Shown: positions 54,357-63,312 of the stretch, in pieces | Position numbering within the stretch: position 1 is the stretch's first letter | How the letters are laid out: every line of letters begins with the position of its first letter | DNA from: Halosolutus amylolyticus | Lineage (GTDB): Archaea > Halobacteriota > Halobacteria > Halobacteriales > Natrialbaceae | DNA length: 64,000 bases | Direction: 5' to 3' | NCBI RefSeq assembly: GCF_023566055.1 | Contig: NZ_JALIQP010000007.1 | Span: 1-64,000 of the forward strand | The notes under the pieces: generated by a model | What the model was told of the DNA's origin: nothing | The model's database searches: none | What the model saw: only the letters and a program-made list of their open reading frames with translations | Made by a program: the position numbers and the translations under genes

Positions 54357-55496
54357 ATGAATTCTGAGTCGACTTCCGTTGCGGCCCCCCTCGAGCAGTT
54401 CCTCCAATCGAAGTCGAAAGGAGGCGACGGAAGTGGAAATTATCGACGGAATCTCGAACGCTCCGTGGACGACTTTCTCGAATGGCTCGAAGCGGATCCG
54501 CACTCAGATGGGACGTTCGACGAGGTAAACGAGCGAACGTTCCGACGATATGCTCGGGACCTCACGGGACGAGAACTCAAGCCCGGAACCATCCGGACGT
54601 ACTACGCGAACGTCAGTGCGTACATTGGTTGGTGTGTTCGCGAAGGACTCCTTGAGGCGAACTACGCACAGCGAAACGTCGCAAAAGAACCGCTTCCCGA
54701 GAATGACGGTCGCCGATCAGGCGATCAACAGGCTTGGACTGACAAAGACAGAACGCGAATCACGCGTTACGTCGACGAACGAGCGCATAATGCAGTCGAC
54801 GAAAAGGGGTTCGACGCAATCAGAGAGTTCCGTGACCGAGCGATCGTCTACGTCCTCTGTTATTCCGGCGTACGCGGTGGCGAGATTTTCGCGGATCCGA
54901 AAGACGATCGGCGGAACGGCCTCAGATGGGCGGACGTCTCACTCGAAGATAGAAAAATGACCGTACTCGCGAAGAAACAGAACTGGTCCGATCGATCACT
55001 GACGAAACAGTCTGTAAATCCCATGTCGCGATACAAAAAAATCCTAGATCCTGCGAGTGGAGACTGGCCGGTATTTCCGACGTTTCATCTTCCGACACTC
55101 TATAAGACGCTTCGAACAGGATTACGGGATGAGCATGGTTGGACGCCAGAGAAAATTGAAACTACAGTCGACGAGCTTACCGGTCAACACGATGTTTTCG
55201 AGGTACTTCGTGAATACAAGTTGATACCGCCCTCGATCAATACAGACGGTGCTCGCCGGATCATGCAGCGTCTCTGCGAAGATGCTGAGATTTCCCTCGA
55301 TGACAAGCACGGCTATCTCGCGCCACATGGAGGGCGTCGCGGCGCTGGTGAAGTAATGGTTCGCCAGCGCGGATTCACTGCTGCTGCTCGTCTTTTGGAT
55401 AACAGTGAGGAGGTAGTTCGAAAATCGTATTCCCATATTGAGGCAAAGGAGATGGCCAGAGATGCCGGCGACGCTTTCGCCGAACACGATACCTAG
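54357..55496 (+). CDS. Tyrosine recombinase / integrase
   Basis: A 379-residue phage-integrase-family enzyme. The N-terminal SAM-like core-binding domain spans about residues 10-105. The catalytic domain shows Arg in C-Y-S-G-V-R-G-G-E (R173), His and Arg in P-H-G-G-R-R (H324, R327), and the nucleophile in R-K-S-Y-S-H-I (Y358). All the residues I can identify are present, so it may be active. It stands at the right edge of the catabolic block, next to two decayed transposases, and could have mediated capture of DNA here. Host-type attachment sites were not identified. Confidence 0.88.
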   Translation: MNSESTSVAAPLEQFLQSKSKGGDGSGNYRRNLERSVDDFLEWLEADPHSDGTFDEVNERTFRRYARDLTGRELKPGTIRTYYANVSAYIGWCVREGLLEANYAQRNVAKEPLPENDGRRSGDQQAWTDKDRTRITRYVDERAHNAVDEKGFDAIREFRDRAIVYVLCYSGVRGGEIFADPKDDRRNGLRWADVSLEDRKMTVLAKKQNWSDRSLTKQSVNPMSRYKKILDPASGDWPVFPTFHLPTLYKTLRTGLRDEHGWTPEKIETTVDELTGQHDVFEVLREYKLIPPSINTDGARRIMQRLCEDAEISLDDKHGYLAPHGGRRGAGEVMVRQRGFTAAARLLDNSEEVVRKSYSHIEAKEMARDAGDAFAEHDT

Positions 55497-55542
55497 TCCA
55501 CTTGTTGAGGGCATACCTCACACTTCCGTAACTCTCGCCGGC

Positions 55543-56739
55543 TTAGTACTCGATCGAACCGGCTACGATGAGGACAACTACCCCCGCGAGCCCAGCGATT
55601 CCGAGGAACGCTTCGTCGAAGTACCCGCGGTCGGCGATCGCGCCGAAGACGACTGGACTCACCGCCCCCAGTGCGATGTAGACCGTCCGGAGGGCGCCCA
55701 AATTCGTTCCCTGGGTCCCGTCCGGTAGGCGCCGGGTGAGATCGGCGATCACGATCGTCTCGAATCCCAGGAGGCTACTCGCACCGATGGTCAGGAGGAC
55801 GAACAGCCACACCGTTTCGGCGAACGGCAGCGCGAGAAGCGCGAGCCCGGCCGTGCTCATCAGCACTAACAGCGGGACCCGGACGCCCATTCGGTCGTAG
55901 GCCCGGCCTGCCATCGGCTTCAGCAGGATTCCGAGGGCGAAGAAGAAGCCGAACAGCACGGTCGCACTCTGTGCCGAGAGGTCCTTGACGTCCATCAGGT
56001 AGGTCGGGTAAAACCCCATGAACGCCTGGATAATGATCCCCCACAGCACGAGCAACAGGGTGCCGCGCATCACGATCGGCTGCGACAGCGTCGGGGCGAT
56101 ATCGTCGAGCGCGAGGGACTCGCGCAGTGGTGTCGGTGCTGCCGGCTGGCGCGGAAGCGTCGCCCAGAGCCCGCCCGCGGCGACCAAGAAGAGCGGCACG
56201 GCGACCCCGAAACCGTACTGCCAGGCCAGCGCCGCCGCGAGGAACCCGGCCGTGGGCGGCATCACGGCGTTCCCGAAGTCGCCGGCGGCCATCGTCACGC
56301 CCGTGGCCGTCCCGAGTTGCTCGGGGTAAATCTTCTCCAGGATCGTAAAGCGCGAGACGCCGTACAGCGCCGTCCCCAGGCCGAACAGGGCCGTTGCTAG
56401 AAACAAGATGAGCGGCGAGTCTGCGACGATGACGAGTGTGAGCATCGTCGCCGCCAGGAGGGAACTGGCGATCAACAGTCGACGCTCCCCGGCCCAGTCA
56501 GCGAGGATGCCACCGGGGAGCTGTCCGCTCGCGTACGCGATCCAGAGTACCGTCAACAGGAAGCCGGCCGTCGTGAGCGAGAGGCCGTACGTCCCGCGGA
56601 TCTGCGGTAACACCGCCGGAAAGATCATCCGCACGCTGATCGACAGAAACCAGCCGAAAGCGACAGCGAGCAGGATCTTCCCACGGCCGTCGCTTCGGAG
56701 ATCGCCGATCGCGTGTTTTGTCGCCGCAATATAGCGCAC
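55543..56739 (-). CDS. Major facilitator superfamily transporter
   Basis: A 398-residue protein with about twelve hydrophobic segments. MFS marks are G-G-I-L-A-D-W-A-G-E-R-R near residue 75 (the G-x-x-x-D-R-x-G-R-R loop) and a related G-R-A-Y-D-R-M-G-V-R near 278 in the second half. Its DNA is distinctly more GC-rich than the catabolic island, like etfB at the other edge. The substrate is unknown. It converges on the recombinase gene, about 45 bases apart. Confidence 0.88.
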   Translation of the reverse strand: MRYIAATKHAIGDLRSDGRGKILLAVAFGWFLSISVRMIFPAVLPQIRGTYGLSLTTAGFLLTVLWIAYASGQLPGGILADWAGERRLLIASSLLAATMLTLVIVADSPLILFLATALFGLGTALYGVSRFTILEKIYPEQLGTATGVTMAAGDFGNAVMPPTAGFLAAALAWQYGFGVAVPLFLVAAGGLWATLPRQPAAPTPLRESLALDDIAPTLSQPIVMRGTLLLVLWGIIIQAFMGFYPTYLMDVKDLSAQSATVLFGFFFALGILLKPMAGRAYDRMGVRVPLLVLMSTAGLALLALPFAETVWLFVLLTIGASSLLGFETIVIADLTRRLPDGTQGTNLGALRTVYIALGAVSPVVFGAIADRGYFDEAFLGIAGLAGVVVLIVAGSIEY

Positions 56740-56917
56740 AGTCGGTGAACGTCTCCCTCTCGATGGTCGTCGGTTGCGCTCTTCAGTCTTGTTCTTGTCC
56801 GGCGCCGGTCGATTGGGTCACCGATTGTGTCGGCGCACGCTCCGTTGGCGATCACTAGAGGTGCCGAGAGCCATCCGCCTCGGTGCGGGGAGCGAGTGCG
56901 ACCGAGTGCGTGACGAG

Positions 56918-57002
56918 CTATAGTGATAACTGAACAATTCACACACCGATCGCACGACAGCTGTTCGATCGAGTGAGCATTGACTTTCAGTGGCTACTAT
57001 AG
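56918..57002. repeat. 85-bp miniature inverted-repeat element, copy C
   Basis: Left end CTATAGTGATAACTGAA, right end TTTCAGTGGCTACTATAG; centre ATTCACACACCGATCGCA and GACAGCTGTTCGATCG. Same length as copies A and B. It lies between the MFS gene and the winged-helix gene, outside the catabolic block. Confidence 0.8.
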
Positions 57003-57142
57003 GCGACGCAGCACTACTCCACAAGACACGCACGCGTGCGCACCCTTGGCCGGCACCGTCGACCACCGGTCGGCCAGGGTCACTGGCTCGCCAGCCGCGA
57101 TCGTACGAGGCGCGGGACGGGCGCGTCAAGTGAGAAATTCGG

Positions 57143-57883
57143 TCAGGAGAGAAATTCGGTCAGTATCTGTACCTCTTCGTCTTCGGTGATCTGGTCCGAG
57201 TGAAGACACGCATGCATCACTTTCGCCACGAGTTCAGAATCGTCACTGCTGAATTGTGATGTGGAGTCATTCACCTGGGTTTCGAGTCGGTGTACCTGTT
57301 GTTCAAGATCATCGAGACGGCTTCCGTGGTCTTCGACTGCGGTGTCCGTGTGGTCCTGCATCATTGGTTCTGTATTTCCGTTGTCAAATATCTGGTTGGC
57401 GTACTTCTCTCGAGACCCCCATTCGAACCCATCGATAGCGTTGACCCGTCGCGAAATCGTTGCGGCTGTCACGTCAAAGCGTTCAGCGAGATCCCGCTGG
57501 GTCGCATCTGGATTCTCATAAATCGCTTGTAAAACCCCCCATTGTTTCTTGCTCACCTTGGCTGGATCCGGTGGTGCGGACAGTTCCTGATCCTCTTTTG
57601 ATTCGGTTTCATCGTTCTCTGACGGTGTGTCAAGCTGATCATCGGATGTGCTGGACGCAGTTTCAGTCATCGACGGATCATCGTCAACGGGATCGCCATA
57701 TTCTTCAAGAACTCTCTCGACAAGCCCGGGTGTTGCCCCAGACACGTCGCTTGCGAGTGCTTCCATCGATGCATTTGGTTGCGATTCTGCAGTATCGAGG
57801 ATTTGTTTATGGATAGTTGCACGTGGAACGGACGCCGGGTTCTGTGATGGTTTGCCTGCTGGATTCTTTGTTGACTCGCTCAT
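57143..57883 (-). CDS. Winged-helix DNA-binding protein of haloarchaeal plasmid type
   Basis: A 246-residue protein. An acidic, low-complexity middle (about residues 65-105) separates an N-terminal helix-turn-helix-like part from a clear winged helix near 110-155 (S-K-K-Q-W-G-V-L-Q-A-I-Y-E-N-P-D-A-T-Q-R then L-A-E-R-F-D-V-T-A-A-T-I-S-R-R-V). A coiled-coil-like heptad stretch follows (R-L-D-D-L-E-Q-Q-V-H-R-L-E near 190). Regulators of this layout occur on haloarchaeal plasmids. The target is unknown. Confidence 0.75.
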   Translation of the reverse strand: MSESTKNPAGKPSQNPASVPRATIHKQILDTAESQPNASMEALASDVSGATPGLVERVLEEYGDPVDDDPSMTETASSTSDDQLDTPSENDETESKEDQELSAPPDPAKVSKKQWGVLQAIYENPDATQRDLAERFDVTAATISRRVNAIDGFEWGSREKYANQIFDNGNTEPMMQDHTDTAVEDHGSRLDDLEQQVHRLETQVNDSTSQFSSDDSELVAKVMHACLHSDQITEDEEVQILTEFLS

Positions 57884-58291
57884 GTCTCCCTACTGATGGA
57901 CAGATTCGTGTATCTAGTTCACATCCACCAGAGTACAGTATAACTAACTGAATACTCCATAGTTTTCCTGTCAAACTAAAATGAAACTCTATTACTGAAT
58001 GAAATGGTTTAGAATAGTGATTGGATACTTCTTCACTTATTACTCAAACCTTTCGACTATTACTCAACCAAGAAAGCTTGATTCGATGCATCTGGACTAA
58101 GGACCACTCGGTCACACAAGAAGAGCCCTCAGCACCGCACGCGACCGCCCATCTCGTCTTATTACCGGCGCGTCTAGGCATTGTTCAGATTAGCTGGTTC
58201 CAGCAGTATGCGTAGCTCTGCAACCATGTCTCCGCGGTTGCTGAATTGGCGTTCCTAGAATAGTTTTTAGAATGGTAGATATGCTGTTTTA
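57884..58291. other. Gap with no recognised gene
   Basis: About 400 A/T-rich bases upstream of the winged-helix gene. Only its promoter region is expected here. Confidence 0.5.
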
Positions 58292-58760
58292 CTATCTAAA
58301 AGAAATATTCGGCAGCGTTCCGATTTCCGTGTATCTCATGTCGAATCGGAGTCCGTATCCGTGGGGAGTTACTTTCAGCCAAGGACCAAAATCGACAAGA
58401 AATACTGTATCGTTGACGTCGGGTTTCTCGGACAACTCGGAGAGGAAGATCGAGGTGACACCCTCATTGCGCGTCGAAGAGAGCCAGATATGGATGAGTT
58501 CGTTTGTTTCGGGATCGACAGCCGCATACAGCCAGTAGCATTTCTCGTCCAGTTGAATCACGGTTTCGTCGAGCGTAACGTGATCCGGCTGGGCTCCGTC
58601 TGTCGGCTGTAGTCAGCTTTCTGGACCCAGTTGTAAACAGTCGAGCGCGCCCGCTTGATATCGAAATACTCCAAGAAAAGCACAGTAACTAAAAGTGATG
58701 ATTCTCGCAACTGGAGCTGGATACTGAACTTTATCAGCTGGTGCAGTGTCTGCTTGCGCT
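58292..58760 (-). pseudogene. Decayed IS6-family transposase (ISH type)
   Basis: Minus-strand pieces: S-T-V-Y-N-W-V-Q-K-A near 58625, then after a frame change D-H-V-T-L-D-E-T-V-I-Q-L-D-E-K near 58560, Y-W-L-Y-A-A-V-D-P-E-T-N-E-L near 58520, and F-L-V-D-F-G-P-W-L near 58395. The middle catalytic Asp is kept but the C-terminal third is lost. It is a different IS6-type transposase from the remnant at 52561. Confidence 0.75.
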
Positions 58761-58889
58761 ATACAAAGTCTAACTCAAACCCAATGCTAGCTCCGACTAG
58801 GTAATCGAATTCTTATATATCCACCCCGAATCCTATCGCCTCACTCCCTCAAACTCTAATCTGGACAGCGCCGCCTCGACCAGGATCAG

Positions 58890-58936
58890 GAATTAACCAA
58901 CACGTCGCTCTATACCCACAATCTGTTGGTTAATTC
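58890..58936. repeat. 13-bp perfect inverted repeat
   Basis: GAATTAACCAACA (58890-58902) and TGTTGGTTAATTC (58924-58936) face each other across 21 bases in an otherwise empty region about 115 bases before the small gene at 59052. This could be a regulator site or the ends of a tiny element. Confidence 0.5.
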
Positions 58937-59051
58937 TAACTTCCAGGAGGGGCCGTCGACTCATTTCCCAAATCTCGGCAGGTTCCCGTCGAATGCCCGT
59001 GCGATTCCATTCCCCATAGAGTTTTCACAGGGTGTGTAGAGTGACAATATA

Positions 59052-59354
59052 ATGGCAGCCGGTAAAAAACCGAAGCGATATCAATTTGCTTCGAGTATCG
59101 ATCTCACTGCCGCGTTCTCGTCGTTCGAAATTGAATATCTGACCGTCTCTGAGAGCCGTGTGATTGCGATCTATACCCAGTCTATCCTCAATATCGAAGT
59201 GGAAGATGGTAGTTTAGAGAACGCACGCATCCTTGATGTTGAAGTTCTGGATCACTCTTCGAGAGTTGGTGATGACGACCCGACAGATCTAGTTCAGACG
59301 ATGATAGGACAGATCAGCAGGAGCACAGGTGCAGACTTCCGAGAAATTCGATGA
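59052..59354 (+). CDS. Hypothetical protein, 100 residues
   Basis: A small protein with alternating beta-like segments (F-E-I-E-Y-L-T-V-S-E-S-R-V-I-A-I-Y, then I-L-N-I-E-V-E-D-G-S) and an acidic composition that fits a real haloarchaeal gene. No known family recognised. Neighbours are decayed genes, so it may belong to plasmid accessory DNA. Confidence 0.55.
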   Translation: MAAGKKPKRYQFASSIDLTAAFSSFEIEYLTVSESRVIAIYTQSILNIEVEDGSLENARILDVEVLDHSSRVGDDDPTDLVQTMIGQISRSTGADFREIR

Positions 59355-59649
59355 TATCCCTGTATTTGCGTCGCTGACTAATCTACTGTAACATTCAAGC
59401 ACTCTATCGCCAGTCAGTTGCTGTTGTTTCTGGCATGTGTACCGTAATCAACGTGGACCTCTGGCACACTCAATGATTCCGGTGCTGGGATGGTAGAGAA
59501 CGCGAGAATAAATCGTAGACATAGGTTCAGCCACCACCGAGAGGGAACCGTCAATCTTCGGTAGTCTCCTTTGAAGTGTGCTCTCTCAGTCACATTCCGG
59601 TCACCGTACCAAAACACAAGTCATTATCGCAGTAATCATTAGGTAGAGT

Positions 59650-59906
59650 ATGACCTTCTGCGATCGCCTCCTCCTCGCCGAATGCAAATGGACCAGTGAT
59701 CCGGTCGGTCGCGGACTCGTCAAGGATCTTCGAACGAAGGCCGACAGCGTCCGGTGGGGCCCTACAGATCGATCTGAACGGTTTGCTCTCTTTTCGAAAA
59801 GTAGGATCACCGACAACCTTACCGACATCTCGACGACAACTGGTCGCTTTTCGACCTCGACGATCTCGATCAGGTTTTCTCAGGCACTTTATCGACTGCC
59901 TCGTAG
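59650..59906 (+). pseudogene. Remnant of an archaeal AAA ATPase C-terminal DUF234 domain
   Basis: The frame gives L-L-L-A-E-C-K-W-T-S-D-P-V-G then K-A-D-S-V-R-W-G-P and R-F-A-L-F-S-K-S, the DUF234 restriction-endonuclease-like domain found at the end of archaeal ATPases. After a frame change near 59840 it continues D-D-N-W-S-L-F-D-L-D-D-L-D-Q-V-F to a stop at 59904-59906. The ATPase domain is absent. So this is the 3' scrap of a larger gene. Confidence 0.65.
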
Positions 59907-59983
59907 TCACCAGGAGCTCTCGTCCAGGCGATCGGATCGCGTAGCTATTTGAGGTGTCCGGAGACTACCGTTCCGGCAATCCA

Positions 59984-60297
59984 CTACACTCTATTCGGGC
60001 TATTGTCATTCTCCGCCCTGAACGGCAAGAAGTCCCGCATATCTGGAAACCCTGTTCGAAGGATCTCCTCGAGTTCGTCGAGGAACATATTGCGTATCGT
60101 CCCGACGAGATACCGAATGCTCGGATCCAATCGCCGGCGGTGTCGTAGTCGTTCAGTTCTGGTATGGCAGTGTACCGATCGAACTCGATATCTGCCATTG
60201 GTTGGCACCGGTAGGTGGGCCCAGAGTCATCATCCCCGTCTTTACCGGTGATGGTGATTGGACCATCCTTGCGACTATTGTACTTCGAAACCGCCAT
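59984..60297 (-). pseudogene. Small hypothetical gene with an apparent frameshift
   Basis: From ATG 60297 the frame reads M-A-V-S-K-Y-N-S-R-K-D-G and continues as a good acidic protein to about 60100 (D-W-I-R-A-F-G-I-S-S-G). The amphipathic sequence then continues in another frame (T-I-R-N-M-F-L-D-E-L-E-E-I-L-R) to a stop at 59984. The pieces look like one protein of about 105 residues broken by a shift near 60100. Family unknown. Confidence 0.45.
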
Positions 60298-60311
60298 TAC
60301 TCTCATCAGTG

Positions 60312-60577
60312 ATGTTCATTCGTATTGTTCACCAGTGGTGTTCATTCACTACATTCATTCTTGAATTGTGTTCATGAGTTGTGTCCTATACATCGAATGA
60401 GCTTCCGTGGCCAAACCGTCCGTTGAGTCATGTAGTGGAGATCATTATTATCATCTACTCCCCCCGTTCATGGACAACTACCACGGAAACCATCCATGAA
60501 AAAGATTGCTGAACAGCGTTCATGAATTGTGTTCATGAGTGGTGTTCATTCATGATGTTCAGTAGTGTTGTTCACTA
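60312..60577. repeat. GTTCAT-rich repeat array upstream of parA (centromere/iteron candidate)
   Basis: Multiple GTTCA words, many as GTGTTCATTCA or GTGTTCATGAGT, in two clusters (60314-60382 and 60518-60575). TGAATTGTGTTCATGAGT occurs at about 60362 and again at about 60523. A TATA box (GATATAAAG near 60589) for parA follows. Position directly before parA suggests a partition site or autoregulatory operator. Confidence 0.6.
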
Positions 60578-60649
60578 GGTCAAAAAATGATATAAAGACA
60601 TGAATGAGGATGGCGAACTTTCAAGATGAATGGCTTTCATGGAGAGAAT

Positions 60650-61525
60650 ATGTTAGCGTACTCGACGTATAGCGAGGCCGGAGGGGTCGGAAAGACCAGC
60701 ACAGCCGCAAATCTAGCGGTCGCGCACGCGCGCGCGGGACTCAAACCACTTGTTGTCCCGCTCGATCCGCAAGACGGGAATCTCTCTCGACTGTTCGGAG
60801 TAGACGACGAGCGGACGGAGCCCGTCGACAACCTCGTCCGCCACATGATTCGCCGTCCAAAAGGTGACTTCGAGGACCTGGTCCGGACCGCAGAAGGCGT
60901 GGATATCGTTCCCGAACATAATATGCTCTCGGACCTCGCGGAGTACCTCCGACGGGAGAAAGAACAGGCAGAAGCGATGGGCGAAGCGTTCGGGATGCAC
61001 GCACAACTCCTTCGTGTCCTGCGAGACGCGGGTGTACCCGAGAAGTACGACGTTCTCATCTGTGACCCCCCTGCGACCGAAGGACCGCACCTCTACAACG
61101 CAATCCACGCGACCCGATCGCTGGCGATTCCCGTCGAACCAACCGCAAAGGGTCGCGCTGCGGTCGAAGGGCTCGAAGCGCTCGTCGGAGGTCTCGAGGA
61201 TCAACTCGACGTCGAGGTTGGCGTACTTGCCGCCGTTCCGATCGGATTCAAGAACACGAAGGATCAACGCCAGATCCTCGACGAGATCGAGTATCCGGTC
61301 CCAGAGATCATCGGCGAACGAGCGTCGCTGATGGAAGGGTGCTGGATGGAACAGTGTTCTGCGTTCGAATACGTCCGCGAGTTCCGAGACCGCCAGCGCG
61401 AATATGAGGTCGAAACGCTCGCCCAGTTCGATCGAATCGCGCGGCATCTAGAACAGGATGTCGGACTGGAAGCACCCAACCCACCCGAACCGGGTGACCT
61501 GACCCACGAGGTGCTATCGGTATGA
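60650..61525 (+). CDS. parA: ParA-family partition ATPase
   Basis: A 291-residue Walker-type ATPase for segregation of a replicon. Deviant Walker A E-A-G-G-V-G-K-T-S near residue 10 (signature lysine in G-G-V-G-K-T), P-L-D-P-Q-D-G-N-L-S near 40, and the Walker B-like V-L-I-C-D-P-P-A near 137. The ATG at 60650 is preferred, as GGAGAG lies four bases upstream; 60626 is in frame. It overlaps the next gene by four bases and follows the GTTCAT repeat array. Confidence 0.88.
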   Translation: MLAYSTYSEAGGVGKTSTAANLAVAHARAGLKPLVVPLDPQDGNLSRLFGVDDERTEPVDNLVRHMIRRPKGDFEDLVRTAEGVDIVPEHNMLSDLAEYLRREKEQAEAMGEAFGMHAQLLRVLRDAGVPEKYDVLICDPPATEGPHLYNAIHATRSLAIPVEPTAKGRAAVEGLEALVGGLEDQLDVEVGVLAAVPIGFKNTKDQRQILDEIEYPVPEIIGERASLMEGCWMEQCSAFEYVREFRDRQREYEVETLAQFDRIARHLEQDVGLEAPNPPEPGDLTHEVLSV

Positions 61526-61944
61526 CCGGCATGAAAGAAGGCGCCGGCGAGGATCCATTCGCCGAGGATTCATCGACGACATCGTCGGATACCAGCGAGG
61601 AGACGGGTTCAGTTGAGCCCGAGCCGATAGCAAACGCCGAAAACGAGTCAACTAGCGGATCGACCTCGAAATCCCCGCAGTCACAACAGCGTCAGTCGAT
61701 GCAGATCCCCTACAAGTTTCGACGCGATGGCGTTCAGGACGGACGCGATCGAGTTCCGCTGTTCCTCCAACCGGAAACGAAACGAGCCGAACGCGATGCC
61801 CTTCGAGAACTTGAGGACCGATTCGACGACGATGTCTCGTTAACCGACCTTCGAGAAGCACTCGTAATAGCTGGTCTCGACCAACTCGATGACGTCGAAG
61901 AACAACTGGAAGAGTGGGGTTACGGGATGACGTTCGACACCTGA
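61522..61944 (+). CDS. ParA-associated small protein (ParB-like role inferred)
   Basis: A 140-residue protein, translation-coupled to parA (ATGA). Residues 1-60 are low-complexity and acidic. Then comes I-P-Y-K-F-R-R-D-G-V near 64 and an acidic helical C-terminus with L-T-D-L-R-E-A-L-V-I-A-G-L-D. Proteins in this position often act as the DNA-binding or adaptor partner of ParA. I see no known DNA-binding motif, so the role rests on context. Confidence 0.65.
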   Translation: MTGMKEGAGEDPFAEDSSTTSSDTSEETGSVEPEPIANAENESTSGSTSKSPQSQQRQSMQIPYKFRRDGVQDGRDRVPLFLQPETKRAERDALRELEDRFDDDVSLTDLREALVIAGLDQLDDVEEQLEEWGYGMTFDT

Positions 61945-62027
61945 CCAGGCTAGATCGAAATACGATCGCAGTAGTTGAGACCGGTCGTCTCAATGCATAC
62001 GCCTCAAGCCCCCGTCTGCTCAGTACT

Positions 62028-63200
62028 TCAGAGTTGGTCGATCGGCTTGTTGATCATCTTGAAGACTTCGCTCGCTCGGTAGAACCGATTCCGATCTTTC
62101 CCGGTGAGTTCTTCGAGTATCCCGTCATCTTCAAGCTGTCCGATCAGTCGGTTGGCCGTACTGTACTCGACATTCAGCCACTCGGCCGCCGTATTCACGT
62201 CAAGGTACGGATCTTCGAAGAGCCGCATGACCAATTCAAGGATATTCTCAGACCGTTCGCTCTGGTAGTGCTGTTGATAGTCCTCACGGAGGTCAACCAG
62301 CAAGTTTGCACGCTGGTGGGCCTCATCTGCCTGCGACTGCACGCCACGTAAGAAGAACAGTAGCCACTCTTCCCATTCGCCGCGCTGACTGACTGCCAAG
62401 AGATGATCGACGTACTCTGAACGTCGTGCATTGAAATACGAACTCAGGTAGAGATACGGCTCGGGCAAGAGACCGTCACGTTGCAGGAGAAGACTGATCA
62501 ATAGTCGCCCGAGCCGTCCATTCCCATCGAGAAACGGGTGAATCGTCTCGAATTGGTAGTGAATCAGCCCGATTCGAAGAAGCGGATGAAGATCAGTATC
62601 CCGGTTCGCATACTCAAGCAAGTCTTCGAGAAGGTCGGGAATGTCGTTCGGCGGTGGCGGAACGTACCTAGCGTCCTGGATGTATGGCGTACTGCCGATG
62701 AAGTTCTGAGTCGTGCGGAGTTTACCTGGGTCAGCTTCGTCCCCACGGACACCCGAAAGCAACCGGTCGTGCATTTCGCACAGCAATTCGACAGTAATTG
62801 GATCGCCAGCTGTGATCGCATCCAATCCGTGCGTTAGCGCGTGCAGATAGTTCACGACTTCCTGGGTTCCCTGCTGCCTATCTTCGTCGATGAGGGCTTC
62901 TTGTCCAGCCTCATAGGCGTAAATATCTGAAAGGGTAGCATGTGTCCCTTCGATTTGCGAGGATTCTAGCGCTTCTTTTCGAATGAACGGCTTGATTAGG
63001 ATTTCTCTTGAGCCGACACGTGGGCCGATACCGTGGAGTCGACCAAGTGCCTGTGTCGCCTCCGCCAGCGGTGTAATGAGTTGCTCAGTGCTGATTGAAG
63101 GGGAAAGCGGGTCAGGCCGGAACGCCGAATACGTCCCCTTCGGTGTCGTCGTGGGAACGATTTCACCGGGAGCCGTCTCGTCGAAGTCATCTCGCTCCAT
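62028..63200 (-). CDS. Fic-family protein with N-terminal inhibitory motif
   Basis: A 390-residue Fic protein, normally an AMP transferase that modifies target proteins. The active-site loop H-P-F-L-D-G-N-G-R-L-G-R is at about residues 221-232, complete with catalytic His. The self-inhibitory helix motif (S/T)xxxE(G/N) appears as S-S-Q-I-E-G at about 80-85, so it is a class II, internally silenced Fic. A winged-helix-like C-terminus (about 320-380: A-A-E-W-L-N-V-E-Y-S-T-A-N-R-L) suggests DNA binding. The ATG at 63200 is preferred to a GTG at 63230. It lies between the partition genes and the origin-like repeats. Confidence 0.92.
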   Translation of the reverse strand: MERDDFDETAPGEIVPTTTPKGTYSAFRPDPLSPSISTEQLITPLAEATQALGRLHGIGPRVGSREILIKPFIRKEALESSQIEGTHATLSDIYAYEAGQEALIDEDRQQGTQEVVNYLHALTHGLDAITAGDPITVELLCEMHDRLLSGVRGDEADPGKLRTTQNFIGSTPYIQDARYVPPPPNDIPDLLEDLLEYANRDTDLHPLLRIGLIHYQFETIHPFLDGNGRLGRLLISLLLQRDGLLPEPYLYLSSYFNARRSEYVDHLLAVSQRGEWEEWLLFFLRGVQSQADEAHQRANLLVDLREDYQQHYQSERSENILELVMRLFEDPYLDVNTAAEWLNVEYSTANRLIGQLEDDGILEELTGKDRNRFYRASEVFKMINKPIDQL

Positions 63201-63312
63201 CAGTGGTATCCCTACAAATACGCTGGCCACTATTGGTATTTTTGGCCCTAAATCAAAATAGCGGAGTGGCTGATTGCACCGTCACAACTACTCAGGATAT
63301 CTGGGGTACGAT

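Noticed and set aside
59414-59617. Minus-strand frame with a G-D-R-N motif resembling the end of an IS6-type transposase
   Set aside because: Only a few residues match and the rest of the frame shows no transposase pattern.
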